This document shows positions 18,618-27,191 of a DNA stretch of 64,000 bases, piece by piece (the stretch's first letter is position 1; every line of letters starts with the position of its first letter). The notes beneath the pieces are model-generated. The model did not search any database. It was not told the origin of the DNA and saw nothing but the letters and a program-made list of their open reading frames with translations. The stretch is taken from contig CAZJQD010000012.1 of assembly GCA_964548165.1 (NCBI GenBank), positions 10,744-74,743 of the forward strand, read 5' to 3'. The translations under genes and the position numbers were made by a program. The stretch is from CAZJQD01 sp964548165 [NCBI: uncultured bacterium]. Lineage in GTDB: Bacteria > UBA8481.

Positions 18618-21035
18618 CTAGAACCGGCTTTTCGTCGCGAGGGTGACGCCGGCGATGAAGACGAGGGAGTTGGCCGGCATCAGGACGGCGACGGCGTACG
18701 GGTCGAGCCGGTTCGCAACCGCGAAGGCGATGACGACGGCGTTGTAGAGGAGCGCGAGCGTGATCGTGGCCCGCTCGATGCGGGCGAAGCGGCGGGCCTC
18801 GGCCAGGAATCCCCGGATTCCCTGCAGGCCTTCTCCGGCGAAGGAGAGATCGGCTTCCTGCACGAGGAAGACGCGGTCGGTGACCGGCGCCGCCTTCAGG
18901 TGCGCGGCGCGGAAGGCCGGGAGGTCGTTGAGCCCGTCGCCGACCATCAGGACGGAGCGCTCCGGCAGGGAATGCACGAACGCTTCCTTGTCGGCGGGCG
19001 AGAGACCGCCGCGGGCCGCGTCCGGCGGGAGACCGAGCGCTTTGGCGGCGGCGCGGACGCGCTCCGGCGCATCGCCGCTCAGGATGGTGATCGTGAGCCC
19101 GTCGCGGCGGAGCGCCTCGATCTCGCTCCCGGCGTCGACGCGCAGGGCCTCCGCCGGCGCGAGGGCCGCGAGGACCTGGTCGTCGCGGGTCAAGAGGGTC
19201 CGGCCGCGCTGAACGCGATCCGCGCTGTCAGGACCGGCATGCGGATCGACACCGCCGGGATCGCGCCCCAGGCGCCAGGTCGATCCGGCCGCCGTCCAGG
19301 TGAGCCCTTCCCCGGGAACCTCGCGCAGCTCGCCCTTCGTCTCGAACGCGGGATCGAAGACGGCGCCCAGGGAGGAGAGCGTCTCTGCGACGGCGCGGCT
19401 CACGGGATGAAAGCTTCTTGCAGCCATGTTGAAGAGCGTGTCGCGATCAAGGACATCGAGCGCGGCCAGTCGGCCGTCATCGTCGAGGCGCGGCCGGGTC
19501 AGGGTCAGCGTCCCGGTCTTGTCGAAGAGGACGTGGCGGATCTCGAGCGCATCGAAGAGGCCCAGGGCGTTCTGGAGGTAGACACCGCGGGCGCGGAGGC
19601 GGCCGACGGTGAGCTCGAAGGCGAGCGGGAGGCTGATCCCGATGGCGCAGGGGCAGGTCACCATGAGAAGCGTCGTCAGGACCCGTAGCGCCGTCGCCGG
19701 ATCGCGACCCAGCCACGAGCCGGCGCCCACCGCGCAGACGATGAAGGTCCCGAGGAGATACCAGCGGGTGAGGCGCGCGTAGCCATCGACGAGCTGGGCG
19801 CCGCGTTTCATCTCGGTGCGCTCGGTGAAGAGCTGGGCGAGCCCGCCGGCGGCGAAGTCGGCGGTGGCCTGCACGAGGACGGCCGTGTGCTGGGCGACGA
19901 TGGCGCCGGCCGGCAGAGTGGCCGGGGCACGGAAGAGGACCGGGTCGCCCTCGCCCGTGATCCAGTCCAGGCGGAACTCCGCGGCGGGGCTGACGAGTCG
20001 GGCCGTCGACGGCACGAGGTCGCCGCGCTGGAGGAGGAGCTCGTCGCCGGCCCTGACCTCGGCGGGGGCGAGGGAGACCAGGACCGTTCCACGCCGCACC
20101 TGGACGCGCGCGCCTCCCAGGGGATCTTCCGCGAGGAGCGCATGGCGATTTCGCTCCACGTGATGCTCGGCCAGCCACCGCCCGAGGAGCATGAAGAAGA
20201 TGAAGGCGGCGAGGCTGTCGAAGTAGGTGTACCGGGGATCGCCGAAGAAGTGCTGCCAGAGGCTGGCGCCGAAGGTGAGGAGGATGCCGAGGCTGATGGA
20301 GTGATCGAGCGTGAAGACGCGGCGTCGCAGGGCCTCGAAGGAGTGCGCGAAGAAGTGCGCGCCGCAGAAGACGACGCTGAGGGTGCCCAGGAGCAGGTTG
20401 TACTCGAGGAAGAAGCGATACAGCAGGGGCTCCTCCTCGCCGAGGCCGAAGTAGAACGAGAAGGCGACGACCATGCTGTTCATCGCCAGGGCGCCGGCGA
20501 GGCCGAGCTTGAGGAGGAGGCGCGAGGAGCGGGCGGGCGGCGCGGCGTCGCCGGGCGTGAGGGCATAGCCGAAGCCGTGGAGGTCGAGGACGAAGGCGCG
20601 TAGCGGGAAGGTGCGCGGATCGAAACGGATCGCCAGCCGCCCCATCACCGGGTTGAGCTCGAAGTCGTAACCGCCGGCGCGGCGCGAGAAGAGCTGTTCG
20701 ATGAGCCAGGTGCAGGCGGCGCAGGAGATGCCCTGGATGTGAAAGTGGCGCACGGCCGTCGTCGCCCTTTCTTCGGTCGAGACTGCCTCGGCGGCCACGG
20801 CACGCTCGACATCCTCGAGCCACCGCATCTCCGGATCGCTCTCGAGCTTGAGGGTGACCGGCACGAGCGGCTTGTCCCGCAGGTCATAGAAGCGCCCAAG
20901 GCCCGCGGACTCCAGGAGCGCGTGGACGTGCGCGCAGCCGGGACAGCAGAAATCGGCTGGTCCACCATCCCGCGAGGTCATGCCGGCGGGTATGGGATTC
21001 GCGCAGTGGCGGCAGAGCCGAATGGCTTGTTCCAT
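18618..21035 (-). CDS. ccoI: Cation-transporting P-type ATPase CcoI (copper loading of cbb3 oxidase)
   Basis: 805 residues from the ATG at 21035. The longer frame adds only a non-homologous tail into the divergent promoter region. N-terminal metal-binding parts are CRHC (8-11), FCCPGC (29-34) and a heavy-metal-associated motif GISCAAC (102-108). The P1B-ATPase core has TCPCAIG in the channel helix, the phosphorylation loop DKTGTLT, a FHPVSRA nucleotide-site HP and hinge GDGLNDLPAF. CcoI/FixI exports Cu(I) to the periplasmic side for the binuclear centre of cytochrome cbb3. It is divergent from the ccoS-ccoNO operon. Confidence 0.93.
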   Translation of the reverse strand: MEQAIRLCRHCANPIPAGMTSRDGGPADFCCPGCAHVHALLESAGLGRFYDLRDKPLVPVTLKLESDPEMRWLEDVERAVAAEAVSTEERATTAVRHFHIQGISCAACTWLIEQLFSRRAGGYDFELNPVMGRLAIRFDPRTFPLRAFVLDLHGFGYALTPGDAAPPARSSRLLLKLGLAGALAMNSMVVAFSFYFGLGEEEPLLYRFFLEYNLLLGTLSVVFCGAHFFAHSFEALRRRVFTLDHSISLGILLTFGASLWQHFFGDPRYTYFDSLAAFIFFMLLGRWLAEHHVERNRHALLAEDPLGGARVQVRRGTVLVSLAPAEVRAGDELLLQRGDLVPSTARLVSPAAEFRLDWITGEGDPVLFRAPATLPAGAIVAQHTAVLVQATADFAAGGLAQLFTERTEMKRGAQLVDGYARLTRWYLLGTFIVCAVGAGSWLGRDPATALRVLTTLLMVTCPCAIGISLPLAFELTVGRLRARGVYLQNALGLFDALEIRHVLFDKTGTLTLTRPRLDDDGRLAALDVLDRDTLFNMAARSFHPVSRAVAETLSSLGAVFDPAFETKGELREVPGEGLTWTAAGSTWRLGRDPGGVDPHAGPDSADRVQRGRTLLTRDDQVLAALAPAEALRVDAGSEIEALRRDGLTITILSGDAPERVRAAAKALGLPPDAARGGLSPADKEAFVHSLPERSVLMVGDGLNDLPAFRAAHLKAAPVTDRVFLVQEADLSFAGEGLQGIRGFLAEARRFARIERATITLALLYNAVVIAFAVANRLDPYAVAVLMPANSLVFIAGVTLATKSRF

Positions 21036-21096
21036 CACGGAAGAGGCCAGGAGGGCGCGCGCCGCGCCGGGAAAACCAAATCGGATATTCTCGTCC

Positions 21097-21126
21097 TTGA
21101 CAGGGTGGCGGCCACGACGAAAAGAT
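21097..21126 (+). promoter_or_regulatory. Putative sigma70-type promoter for the cbb3 operon
   Basis: A perfect -35 TTGACA at 21097-21102 is followed after 18 bases by AAAGAT (21121-21126), a weak -10. It lies about 90 bases before the ccoS start in the divergent ccoI/ccoS spacer. No FNR-like TTGAT-N4-ATCAA site was seen. Confidence 0.4.
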
Positions 21127-21214
21127 GTTCGTCCTCCGGGGGCATGGATGTCAACGCTCCCGGAACCCGGCCATCGGCGGCCGGGGTGCAACGCGAGAAG
21201 GAGACACGCCCAAC

Positions 21215-21367
21215 GTGCTCATCATCATCGTGACGGCCTTCGTCGGCGCCATCTTCGCCGCGATCGCGCTCGTCTTCTTCTTTGCCTCGTGGCGGAACGG
21301 GGACTTCGAGCAGGCGGAACGCCTCTCGGTCCTGCCGCTACGGATGAACGAGGAGGATTCGCAGTGA
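21215..21367 (+). CDS. ccoS: cbb3 oxidase maturation protein CcoS
   Basis: 50 residues from the GTG at 21215, preceded by AAGGAG at 21198-21203. The upstream ATG at 21125 would add 30 unlike residues and lacks a ribosome site. One helix (about 2-24, ending FFFASWRNGDFEQAE) and a DS-containing tail match CcoS, which is needed for cofactor insertion into CcoN. Its TGA overlaps the GTG of ccoNO by 4 bases (GTGA at 21364-21367). Confidence 0.87.
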   Translation: MLIIIVTAFVGAIFAAIALVFFFASWRNGDFEQAERLSVLPLRMNEEDSQ

Positions 21368-23763
21368 CCACGGAAACCCGCATCGACTACGACGACGGCG
21401 TCGTCCGTGCCTTCACGCTCGTCACCGTGCTCTGGGGCGTGGTCGGCATGCTCGTCGGCGTCCTCATCGCCCTCCAGCTCTACCTGCCCTCCCACAACAT
21501 CGCGCCGTGGTTCACGTTCGGCCGCCTCCGCCCGCTCCACACCAACGCCGTCATCTTCGCCTTCGTCGGGAACAGCATCTTCTCCGGCATCTACTACAGC
21601 CTCCAGAGGCTCTGCCGGGCCCGGCTGGCGTCGTCCGCGCTCGGCTGGATCCACTTCTGGGGCTGGCAGGCCATCATCGTCGCGGCCGCGGTCACGTTCC
21701 CGCTCGGCTACACGCAGGGCAAGGAATACGCCGAGCTCGCCTGGCCCATCGACATCGCCGTGGTGGTCGTCTGGGTCGTCTTCGCGCTGAACTTCTTCCT
21801 GACCCTGGCGCGGCGGAGAGAGAAGAACCTCTACGTCGCGCTCTGGTTCTACATCGCCTCGATCCTCACCGTCGCCGTCCTCTACATCGTCAACAACCTC
21901 GCGATCCCGGTGAACGGGATGGAGTCGTACTCGATCTTCGCCGGGGTGCAGGACGCGCTGGTGCAGTGGTGGTACGGCCACAACGCGGTCGCGTTCTTCC
22001 TGACGACGCCCGTTCTCGGGCTGATGTACTACTTCCTGCCGAAGGCGGCCGAGCGGCCTGTCTACTCGTACCGGCTCTCGATCGTCCACTTCTGGTCGCT
22101 CATCTTCCTCTACATCTGGGCCGGCCCCCATCACCTCCTCTACACCGCGCTCCCGGACTGGGCCCAGTCCCTGGGCATGCTCTTCTCCCTGATGCTCTGG
22201 GCGCCTTCGTGGGGCGGCATGCTGAACGGCCTCCTCACGCTCCGCGGCGCCTGGGACAAGCTCCGCACCGACCCCGTCATCAAGTTCTACATCGCGGCCG
22301 TGACCTTCTACGGCATGGCCACCTTCGAGGGGCCGCTTCTCTCCATCAAGTCCGTCAACGCGATCGCGCACTACACGGACTGGATCATCGGGCACGTCCA
22401 CTCCGGCGGGCTCGGCTGGAACGGCTTCTTCGCCGCCGGCATGATCTACTGGCTCGTGCCGCGGCTCTGGGACACGAAGCTCCGCTGGCCTGCCTGGGCC
22501 AACTACCACTTCTGGCTGGGGCTCTTCGGCATCCTCCTGTACGTCGCCGCGATGTGGGCGAGCGGGATCAACCAGGACCTCGTCCTGAAGGCGCTCACCG
22601 CGGACGGGACGCTGCAGTATCCGAACTTCATCGAGGCCGTGGTACAGACCCGGTCGATGTTCGCGATCCGCCTGGTGGGCGGCTCGCTCTACCTCCTGGG
22701 CTTTCTCATGATGTTCGTGAACGTCCTTGTCTCCGTGAAGGGCGCGCGGCCGCGGGTCGCCGGCTTCACCGTTCCTCGCGAGGACATGGCTCCGTCGCTG
22801 ACCGTCAAGCAGGCGCTCTTTCATCCCGTGCCCGCCATCACGCTCATCGTCCTCGTCCTGGCCGCCGTCTGGGGCCTGGCCTCGCCCGTCGTCAGCACGC
22901 TGGTGCTCGGCGCGCTCATCGTGATCGTGGCGTTTGCCTATGAACGCTCGAGGCGGAGCTTGAAGACGGCTGGGCTCGGAGACGATCGATCGTGGCACAG
23001 ATTGCTGGAACGAAACTCGCTCTACTTCAGCGTCTTCTCGCTCCTCGCGATCCTTGTCGGCGGCGTGGCGGAGCTGGTCCCCGTGATCGCGTTCCCGAAG
23101 GTGGCCGAGAGCGGCCAGCAGCCTTACTCGCCGCTGGAACTGGCGGGCCGGGATCTCTACGTCCGCGAGGGATGCTACACGTGCCATTCGCAGATGATCC
23201 GGCCGTTCCTGGCGGAGACGAAGCGCTACGGCGACTACTCGCGCATCGAGGACTCGCTCTACGATCACCCCTTCCAGTGGGGGTCGAAGCGGACGGGGCC
23301 GGATCTCGCGCGCGAGGGCGGTAAGCGATCGCATGACTGGCACTTCCGCCACATGTTGAATCCTCGCGACCTTGAGCCGGCCAGCATCATGCCAGCGTAC
23401 CCGCACATGGCGGAGGCGAATGTCGACTTCGCGGGGCTCCCGGGGCGCATGGCGGCGCTGGCGCGGATCGGCGTGCCGTACACGCCCGCGGACGTGGAGG
23501 ACGCGGAGGCTCGGGCCCGGGCGGAGGCGGCGACGATCGCGGCGGAACTTAAGACGCGCGACATCGCGATCCCGGCCGATCGTGAGATCGTGGCCATGAT
23601 CGCGTATCTGCAGAGATTGGGGCTGAAGCGGTCTCCGGCTCAACCCGCGCCCGCCGCGGCTGGTGCGTCGGCGGCCGCGACCGATACGACGTCGAGCTCA
23701 TCCGGTGCGGCTCCAGTACCGCCCGACACGGCGCCCGTTGCCGCCGGGGGAGGAGCGCGATGA
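21364..23763 (+). CDS. ccoNO: cbb3-type cytochrome c oxidase, fused subunits I and II (CcoN-CcoO)
   Basis: 799 residues from the GTG at 21364. Residues 1-485 are CcoN: H59 and H346 (low-spin haem b), H344 (haem b3), and H206 with H256/H257 (CuB) in WYGHN, GPHHLLY and GHVHSG. A bridge of about 60 residues with two hydrophobic segments (490-525) leads into CcoO (about 548-770), with its anchor helix and one haem c site CYTCH (604-608), followed by ASIMPAYPHM carrying the likely Met ligand. The Pro/Ala/Ser-rich tail (from about 760) is dispensable-looking. The two subunits are normally separate genes; here one continuous frame encodes both. It reduces O2 to water with high affinity in the inner membrane. 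It overlaps ccoS and ccoQ by 4 bases each. Confidence 0.95.
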   Translation: MTTETRIDYDDGVVRAFTLVTVLWGVVGMLVGVLIALQLYLPSHNIAPWFTFGRLRPLHTNAVIFAFVGNSIFSGIYYSLQRLCRARLASSALGWIHFWGWQAIIVAAAVTFPLGYTQGKEYAELAWPIDIAVVVVWVVFALNFFLTLARRREKNLYVALWFYIASILTVAVLYIVNNLAIPVNGMESYSIFAGVQDALVQWWYGHNAVAFFLTTPVLGLMYYFLPKAAERPVYSYRLSIVHFWSLIFLYIWAGPHHLLYTALPDWAQSLGMLFSLMLWAPSWGGMLNGLLTLRGAWDKLRTDPVIKFYIAAVTFYGMATFEGPLLSIKSVNAIAHYTDWIIGHVHSGGLGWNGFFAAGMIYWLVPRLWDTKLRWPAWANYHFWLGLFGILLYVAAMWASGINQDLVLKALTADGTLQYPNFIEAVVQTRSMFAIRLVGGSLYLLGFLMMFVNVLVSVKGARPRVAGFTVPREDMAPSLTVKQALFHPVPAITLIVLVLAAVWGLASPVVSTLVLGALIVIVAFAYERSRRSLKTAGLGDDRSWHRLLERNSLYFSVFSLLAILVGGVAELVPVIAFPKVAESGQQPYSPLELAGRDLYVREGCYTCHSQMIRPFLAETKRYGDYSRIEDSLYDHPFQWGSKRTGPDLAREGGKRSHDWHFRHMLNPRDLEPASIMPAYPHMAEANVDFAGLPGRMAALARIGVPYTPADVEDAEARARAEAATIAAELKTRDIAIPADREIVAMIAYLQRLGLKRSPAQPAPAAAGASAAATDTTSSSSGAAPVPPDTAPVAAGGGAR

Positions 23764-23945
23764 TCCAGTCCGCGCTCGCGCGCTTCTCGCTCGTGGAATT
23801 CCCCGTGGCCGCGCTCGTCCTGTTCATCCTCGCGTGGACGGTCATCGTTGTGCAGGCGTGGGTGCAGAGTCCGGCGGAGGTGGAGCGGCTACGCGCTCTT
23901 CCCCTGGACGACGGTTCCCTGGGAGAGCGGGAGGACGCGCGATGA
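23760..23945 (+). CDS. ccoQ: CcoQ-like small subunit of cbb3 oxidase
   Basis: 61 residues with a single central helix (about 14-34, FPVAALVLFILAWTVIVVQA) and a charged tail. Position between ccoNO and ccoP and size match CcoQ, which stabilises the complex. Sequence similarity itself is weak, as usual for this subunit. Start ATG at 23760 overlaps the ccoNO stop (ATGA), and its stop overlaps the ccoP start (ATGA). Confidence 0.75.
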   Translation: MIQSALARFSLVEFPVAALVLFILAWTVIVVQAWVQSPAEVERLRALPLDDGSLGEREDAR

Positions 23946-24559
23946 GCGAGAAGCGGACGCATGGGAGCGGCGGTGCGGGCTCCACTGGAACAACGGGAGC
24001 AACGGATCGCGTCGAAGACGCCCTCCTCGGCCACGAGTATGACGGCATCCAGGAGTATGACAACGCGTTACCGAACTGGTGGCTGGCCACGTTCTACCTG
24101 GCGATCCTCTTCTCGATCGGCTACTGGTCGTGGTACCACATCTACGAGAAGGGCGCGTCGCCGGCCCAACTGCACGCCGAGGCCGTGGCCGCGGACCTCG
24201 CGAGCCGGCCGGTAGAGGTCGCCACGCCGCCCCCGACCGCGGAGGAGATTCTGGCCGCGTCGAAGGACCCGGAGGTCGTGGCGGCGGGCCAGCAGATCTT
24301 CACGGTCAACTGCGTGGCCTGCCACGGCGCTCATGCCGAGGGCAAGATCGGGCCGAACCTGACCGACGCCTACTGGATCCATGGCGGCACGCCCGAGGAT
24401 GTCTACAAGGTCGTGACCGAGGGAGTTGTCGCGAAGGGGATGGTACCCTGGAAGGACGCGCTCGGTCCCACGCGGATCCGCCAGGTCGTGGCCTACATGT
24501 GGACGCTTCGCAACACGAACGTCGCGGGCAAGGCGCCGGAGGGGCAGAAGGCGGAGTGA
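23942..24559 (+). CDS. ccoP: cbb3 oxidase subunit III CcoP, single-haem form
   Basis: 205 residues from the ATG at 23942. The N-terminus has a Gly/Ser/Thr-rich stretch, then EYDNALPNWW and a helix (about 47-66), typical of CcoP. Only one haem c motif, CVACH (124-128), is present, with GPNLTDAYWIHGG and a likely Met ligand in KGMVPWKD. Canonical CcoP is about 290 residues with two haems, so one cytochrome c domain is missing. It passes electrons to CcoO. Overlaps with ccoQ (ATGA) and ccoG (GTGA) indicate coupled translation. Confidence 0.92.
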   Translation: MSEKRTHGSGGAGSTGTTGATDRVEDALLGHEYDGIQEYDNALPNWWLATFYLAILFSIGYWSWYHIYEKGASPAQLHAEAVAADLASRPVEVATPPPTAEEILAASKDPEVVAAGQQIFTVNCVACHGAHAEGKIGPNLTDAYWIHGGTPEDVYKVVTEGVVAKGMVPWKDALGPTRIRQVVAYMWTLRNTNVAGKAPEGQKAE

Positions 24560-26070
24560 TCGACGCTCCCGGATCCGATCCGGGGCGCGGCGCCTCCGGA
24601 TCCGATCCGGGGCGCGGCGCCTCCGGATCCAATCCGGGGCACGTCGCCGCCGGCAACCGGGCGGTGCGCGACCGTTCGGTCCGCGCGAGCGGGTCCTTCG
24701 ACACCGAGGGCCACAAGATCGTCCTGCATCCCGCGGACGTCTCCGGGCGCTTTCAGCGTCTCCGCTGGGCGGTGTACGCCGTTCTCTTTCTCGTCTACCT
24801 GGCGCTACCGTTTGTCGAGGTGGGTGGCTATCCGGCCATCTTCCTCGATCTCTCCGCGCGCCACTTCGTGCTCTTCGGCCACCTCTTCAATGCCCGCGAC
24901 TCCTTCCTCGTCTTCTTCCTGATCTCGGGTTCCGCCTTCGCGCTCTTCTACGTCACGGCCCTCTTCGGCCGCGTCTGGTGCGGCTATGCCTGCCCGCAGA
25001 CGGTCTTCCTGGAGGGCATCTTCCGGCCCATCGAGCGGCTCATCGAGGGTCCCGCTCACGAGAGGCGCAAGCTGGACGCCGCGCCGTGGACGCCGCGCAA
25101 GGTGCGGCTTCGCATCGTGAAGCACGCCGTCTTTCTCGCGGTCTCGTTTCTCATGACGCACTGCTTCCTGGCGTACTTCGTCAGCATCCGCACCGTCTGG
25201 CAGCTCATCACGCACCAGCCCGGAGAGTACTGGGGGCTCTTCGTGGGCATGATGGCCTGGACGGGGATCACGTGGTTCGTCTTTGCGTGGTTCCGCGAGC
25301 AGGTCTGCGTGATCGTCTGCCCTTACGGGCGCCTCCAGTCCGTATTGACCGACGACGACTCGATCGTGATCGGTTACGACGGCAATCGCGGCGAGCCCCG
25401 GGGCCACCGAAGCCGGTCGCAGGCCCCGGCCGCCGGCGCTCTCCCGCTCGGCGACTGCATCGACTGCGGGCGATGCGTGGAGGTCTGTCCGACGGGCATC
25501 GATATCCGCGATGGGCTCCAGATGGAGTGCATCGGCTGTGCCAACTGCATCGACGCCTGCGACGCGATCATGGAGAAGATGAACCTCCCGCGCGGGCTCA
25601 TCCGTTACGACTCCCTGCGTGGCTTTGCCGGCGGCGCGACGCGGTTCCTGCGCGGCCGCACGATCTTCTACGCGGTATTGCTCGTCGTGGGCGCCGGCGT
25701 CTTCAGCTTTTTCGCGCTTTCGCGCACGACGTTCTCGGCCCAGTTGATCCGGCAGGGCGAGCCCTACACGGTCGTTGACGGCCGGATCCAGAATCGCTTC
25801 CTCCTGAGGATCGAGAGCAAGTTCTCCGCTCCGACCACCTTCTCGATCGTGCCGGCCGAACGGGCGCCTGAACGAGGGCCGGAGGTCGAGGTTGTCACGC
25901 CTGGGCGAGAAGCCGAGCTGACGCCCTTCGCGACGGCGGACATTCCCGTCTTCGTCCTCGTACCGCGAGACTCGTTCCACGGCGAGTTCCCCTTCGTGAT
26001 CGCGGTGGCCGCCGGCGGCGAGACGGTGCGGGCCGAGGCGCCGGTCCTGGGGCCATGGCAGGCGCAGTAG
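24556..26070 (+). CDS. ccoG: cbb3 oxidase accessory iron-sulfur protein CcoG (RdxA/FixG)
   Basis: 504 residues from the GTG at 24556 (GTGA overlap with ccoP). Residues 5-31 are an in-frame triple repeat of GSDPGRGAS. The family core follows: helices at about 71-90 and 115-135, CGYACPQTVF (142-151), CVIVCPYGR, a two-cluster ferredoxin segment with CIDCGRCVEVCP and CIGCANCIDACD (about 301-335), another helix and an Ig-like periplasmic tail. CcoG is a membrane-bound Fe-S protein that reduces copper during cbb3 assembly. The repeat is unlike the rest of the protein. Confidence 0.93.
   Translation: MIDAPGSDPGRGASGSDPGRGASGSNPGHVAAGNRAVRDRSVRASGSFDTEGHKIVLHPADVSGRFQRLRWAVYAVLFLVYLALPFVEVGGYPAIFLDLSARHFVLFGHLFNARDSFLVFFLISGSAFALFYVTALFGRVWCGYACPQTVFLEGIFRPIERLIEGPAHERRKLDAAPWTPRKVRLRIVKHAVFLAVSFLMTHCFLAYFVSIRTVWQLITHQPGEYWGLFVGMMAWTGITWFVFAWFREQVCVIVCPYGRLQSVLTDDDSIVIGYDGNRGEPRGHRSRSQAPAAGALPLGDCIDCGRCVEVCPTGIDIRDGLQMECIGCANCIDACDAIMEKMNLPRGLIRYDSLRGFAGGATRFLRGRTIFYAVLLVVGAGVFSFFALSRTTFSAQLIRQGEPYTVVDGRIQNRFLLRIESKFSAPTTFSIVPAERAPERGPEVEVVTPGREAELTPFATADIPVFVLVPRDSFHGEFPFVIAVAAGGETVRAEAPVLGPWQAQ
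24571..24651 (+). repeat. Triple 27-bp tandem repeat inside ccoG
   Basis: Units at 24571-24597 and 24598-24624 are identical. The third (24625-24651) differs at a few bases. Each encodes nine residues (GSDPGRGAS), so copy changes keep the frame. It lies in the cytoplasmic N-terminal tail before the first helix. Confidence 0.88.
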
Positions 26071-26222
26071 GCGGATCCGGCGGTGAGCCGGGTTCCGGGA
26101 TCGCGGCGTGGGTGAGAGAGCGTCCCTGGATCTGGGTGGTCCTGGGGATCGTGGCTTTCATCGTGCTGGACCTCTGCTTCGTTGCCTGGGCGCAGTGGTC
26201 GATGCAGGTCGTGGTGAAGTGA
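26055..26222 (+). CDS. Small single-helix membrane protein in the cbb3 operon (CcoH-like position)
   Basis: 55 residues: MAGAVGGSGGEPGSGIAAW, then a helix (about 25-46, WIWVVLGIVAFIVLDLCF) and a short basic end. The ATG at 26055 lies inside the last 16 bases of ccoG, and the stop at 26220-26222 is 22 bases before the SafE-like gene. The position equals that of ccoH/fixH, but the protein is about a third of CcoH's usual size. It is possibly a reduced CcoH or an unrelated assembly peptide. It is easily missed because of its size. Confidence 0.6.
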   Translation: MAGAVGGSGGEPGSGIAAWVRERPWIWVVLGIVAFIVLDLCFVAWAQWSMQVVVK

Positions 26223-26244
26223 CGGCGCCTAGCGCGGCGCGCGC

Positions 26245-27051
26245 GTGATCGAGCTCGCGCTTCCCGCGTCGCTCGCGATCGCCGCGGGCGCCTTTCTGTA
26301 TGGCTTCGTGGGGAGCCTGCATTGCGCGGCCATGTGCGGCCCACTCTGCTGTGCGTTCCTGTCGTCCCGCTCTGATGTCGCCGCCGCCGCGCCGCGCGCC
26401 CGCCTCGATGCGCTAAGGGCGGCCCTGGCCTACTCGGCGACGCGCGTCCTCGCGTATGCGCTTCTCGGCGCGATCGCCGGCGCGTTGGGCCAGGGAGCAG
26501 CGCGGTTATCCGATCTCCTCTCGTCGCGTACCGCGCTCGTTGTCTTCGCCGCGCTCCTGGCCGGCGTCGCCCTGCCGTGGGGCTCGATCCTGGCGCGACT
26601 GGGCGCGCGCCTGAGCGGGTCGGCGCGCCTGAGCGGGTCGGCGCGCTGGATCGGGAGACTGGCTGAGCCGCTGCTTGGCATGCCGCGAACGGCCCGCGGC
26701 GCGTTCCTCGGGTTGGCCACGCCGCTCTTGCCCTGCGGGTTTCTCTACGGCGCGCTTGCCGGCGCCGTCGCGACCGGGAGCCTGGCGCGCGGCCTGGTGA
26801 CCATGCTCGCCTTCGCCCTGGGGACCGTTCCCATTCTCGTGGCGCTTGTCGTTGGCGCGGGCGCCCTGGGAGGACGGCTCACGGGTCGCGCCGCGCGGCG
26901 CCTGCAACAGGCCGTTGCCCTGGTGGCGGCCGGCGGCCTTCTCTATGCCGCGTGGGCGATGCCGCCACCGACGCCGGGCGCGGCGCCGGGCGCGGCACCA
27001 ACCTGCGCTCATTGTTCGCCAGCCACTCCTGCCCTTTCGCCGTCCCGTTGA
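26245..27051 (+). CDS. SafE-like (COG2836) membrane protein of the cbb3 locus
   Basis: 268 residues from the GTG at 26245, about six hydrophobic helices. Conserved GSLHCAAMCGPLCC at residues 25-38 and TPLLPCGFLYGALAG later are the hallmarks of the sulfite-exporter-like family that sits beside ccoG/ccoH in many genomes and helps copper handling or assembly of cbb3 oxidase. A tandem duplication of 18 bases (26605-26640) encodes a repeated ARLSGS between helices. The Pro/Ala/Cys-rich tail (PTCAHCSPATP) could bind metal. That last point is inference. Confidence 0.85.
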   Translation: MIELALPASLAIAAGAFLYGFVGSLHCAAMCGPLCCAFLSSRSDVAAAAPRARLDALRAALAYSATRVLAYALLGAIAGALGQGAARLSDLLSSRTALVVFAALLAGVALPWGSILARLGARLSGSARLSGSARWIGRLAEPLLGMPRTARGAFLGLATPLLPCGFLYGALAGAVATGSLARGLVTMLAFALGTVPILVALVVGAGALGGRLTGRAARRLQQAVALVAAGGLLYAAWAMPPPTPGAAPGAAPTCAHCSPATPALSPSR

Positions 27052-27115
27052 TCCTCACCCCCGCGCTTCGACCGCTCAACTCCTGAACTCGATCGCGCAA
27101 CTCGCGTGATTCCAG

Positions 27116-27144
27116 TTGACAGAATTTTAGGGCAACAGCATAGT
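27116..27144 (+). promoter_or_regulatory. Putative sigma70-type promoter
   Basis: TTGACA at 27116-27121, a 17-base spacer, then CATAGT at 27139-27144 (four of six consensus bases). It lies about 50 bases before the GYF-like coiled-coil gene start at 27192, in a locally AT-richer stretch. Confidence 0.55.
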
Positions 27145-27191
27145 CCGCAATGGTCGGGAAGACTCTGAAATCGCGGGAGGGCGCCACTACA

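Noticed and set aside
21151-23643. Long open frame antisense to ccoNO
   Set aside because: The composition is a His/Arg/Asp-rich artefact of GC-rich codons; the sense strand holds all oxidase ligands.
24571-24651. CRISPR-like short repeats
   Set aside because: Units are directly adjacent, without spacers, and are in frame in ccoG.
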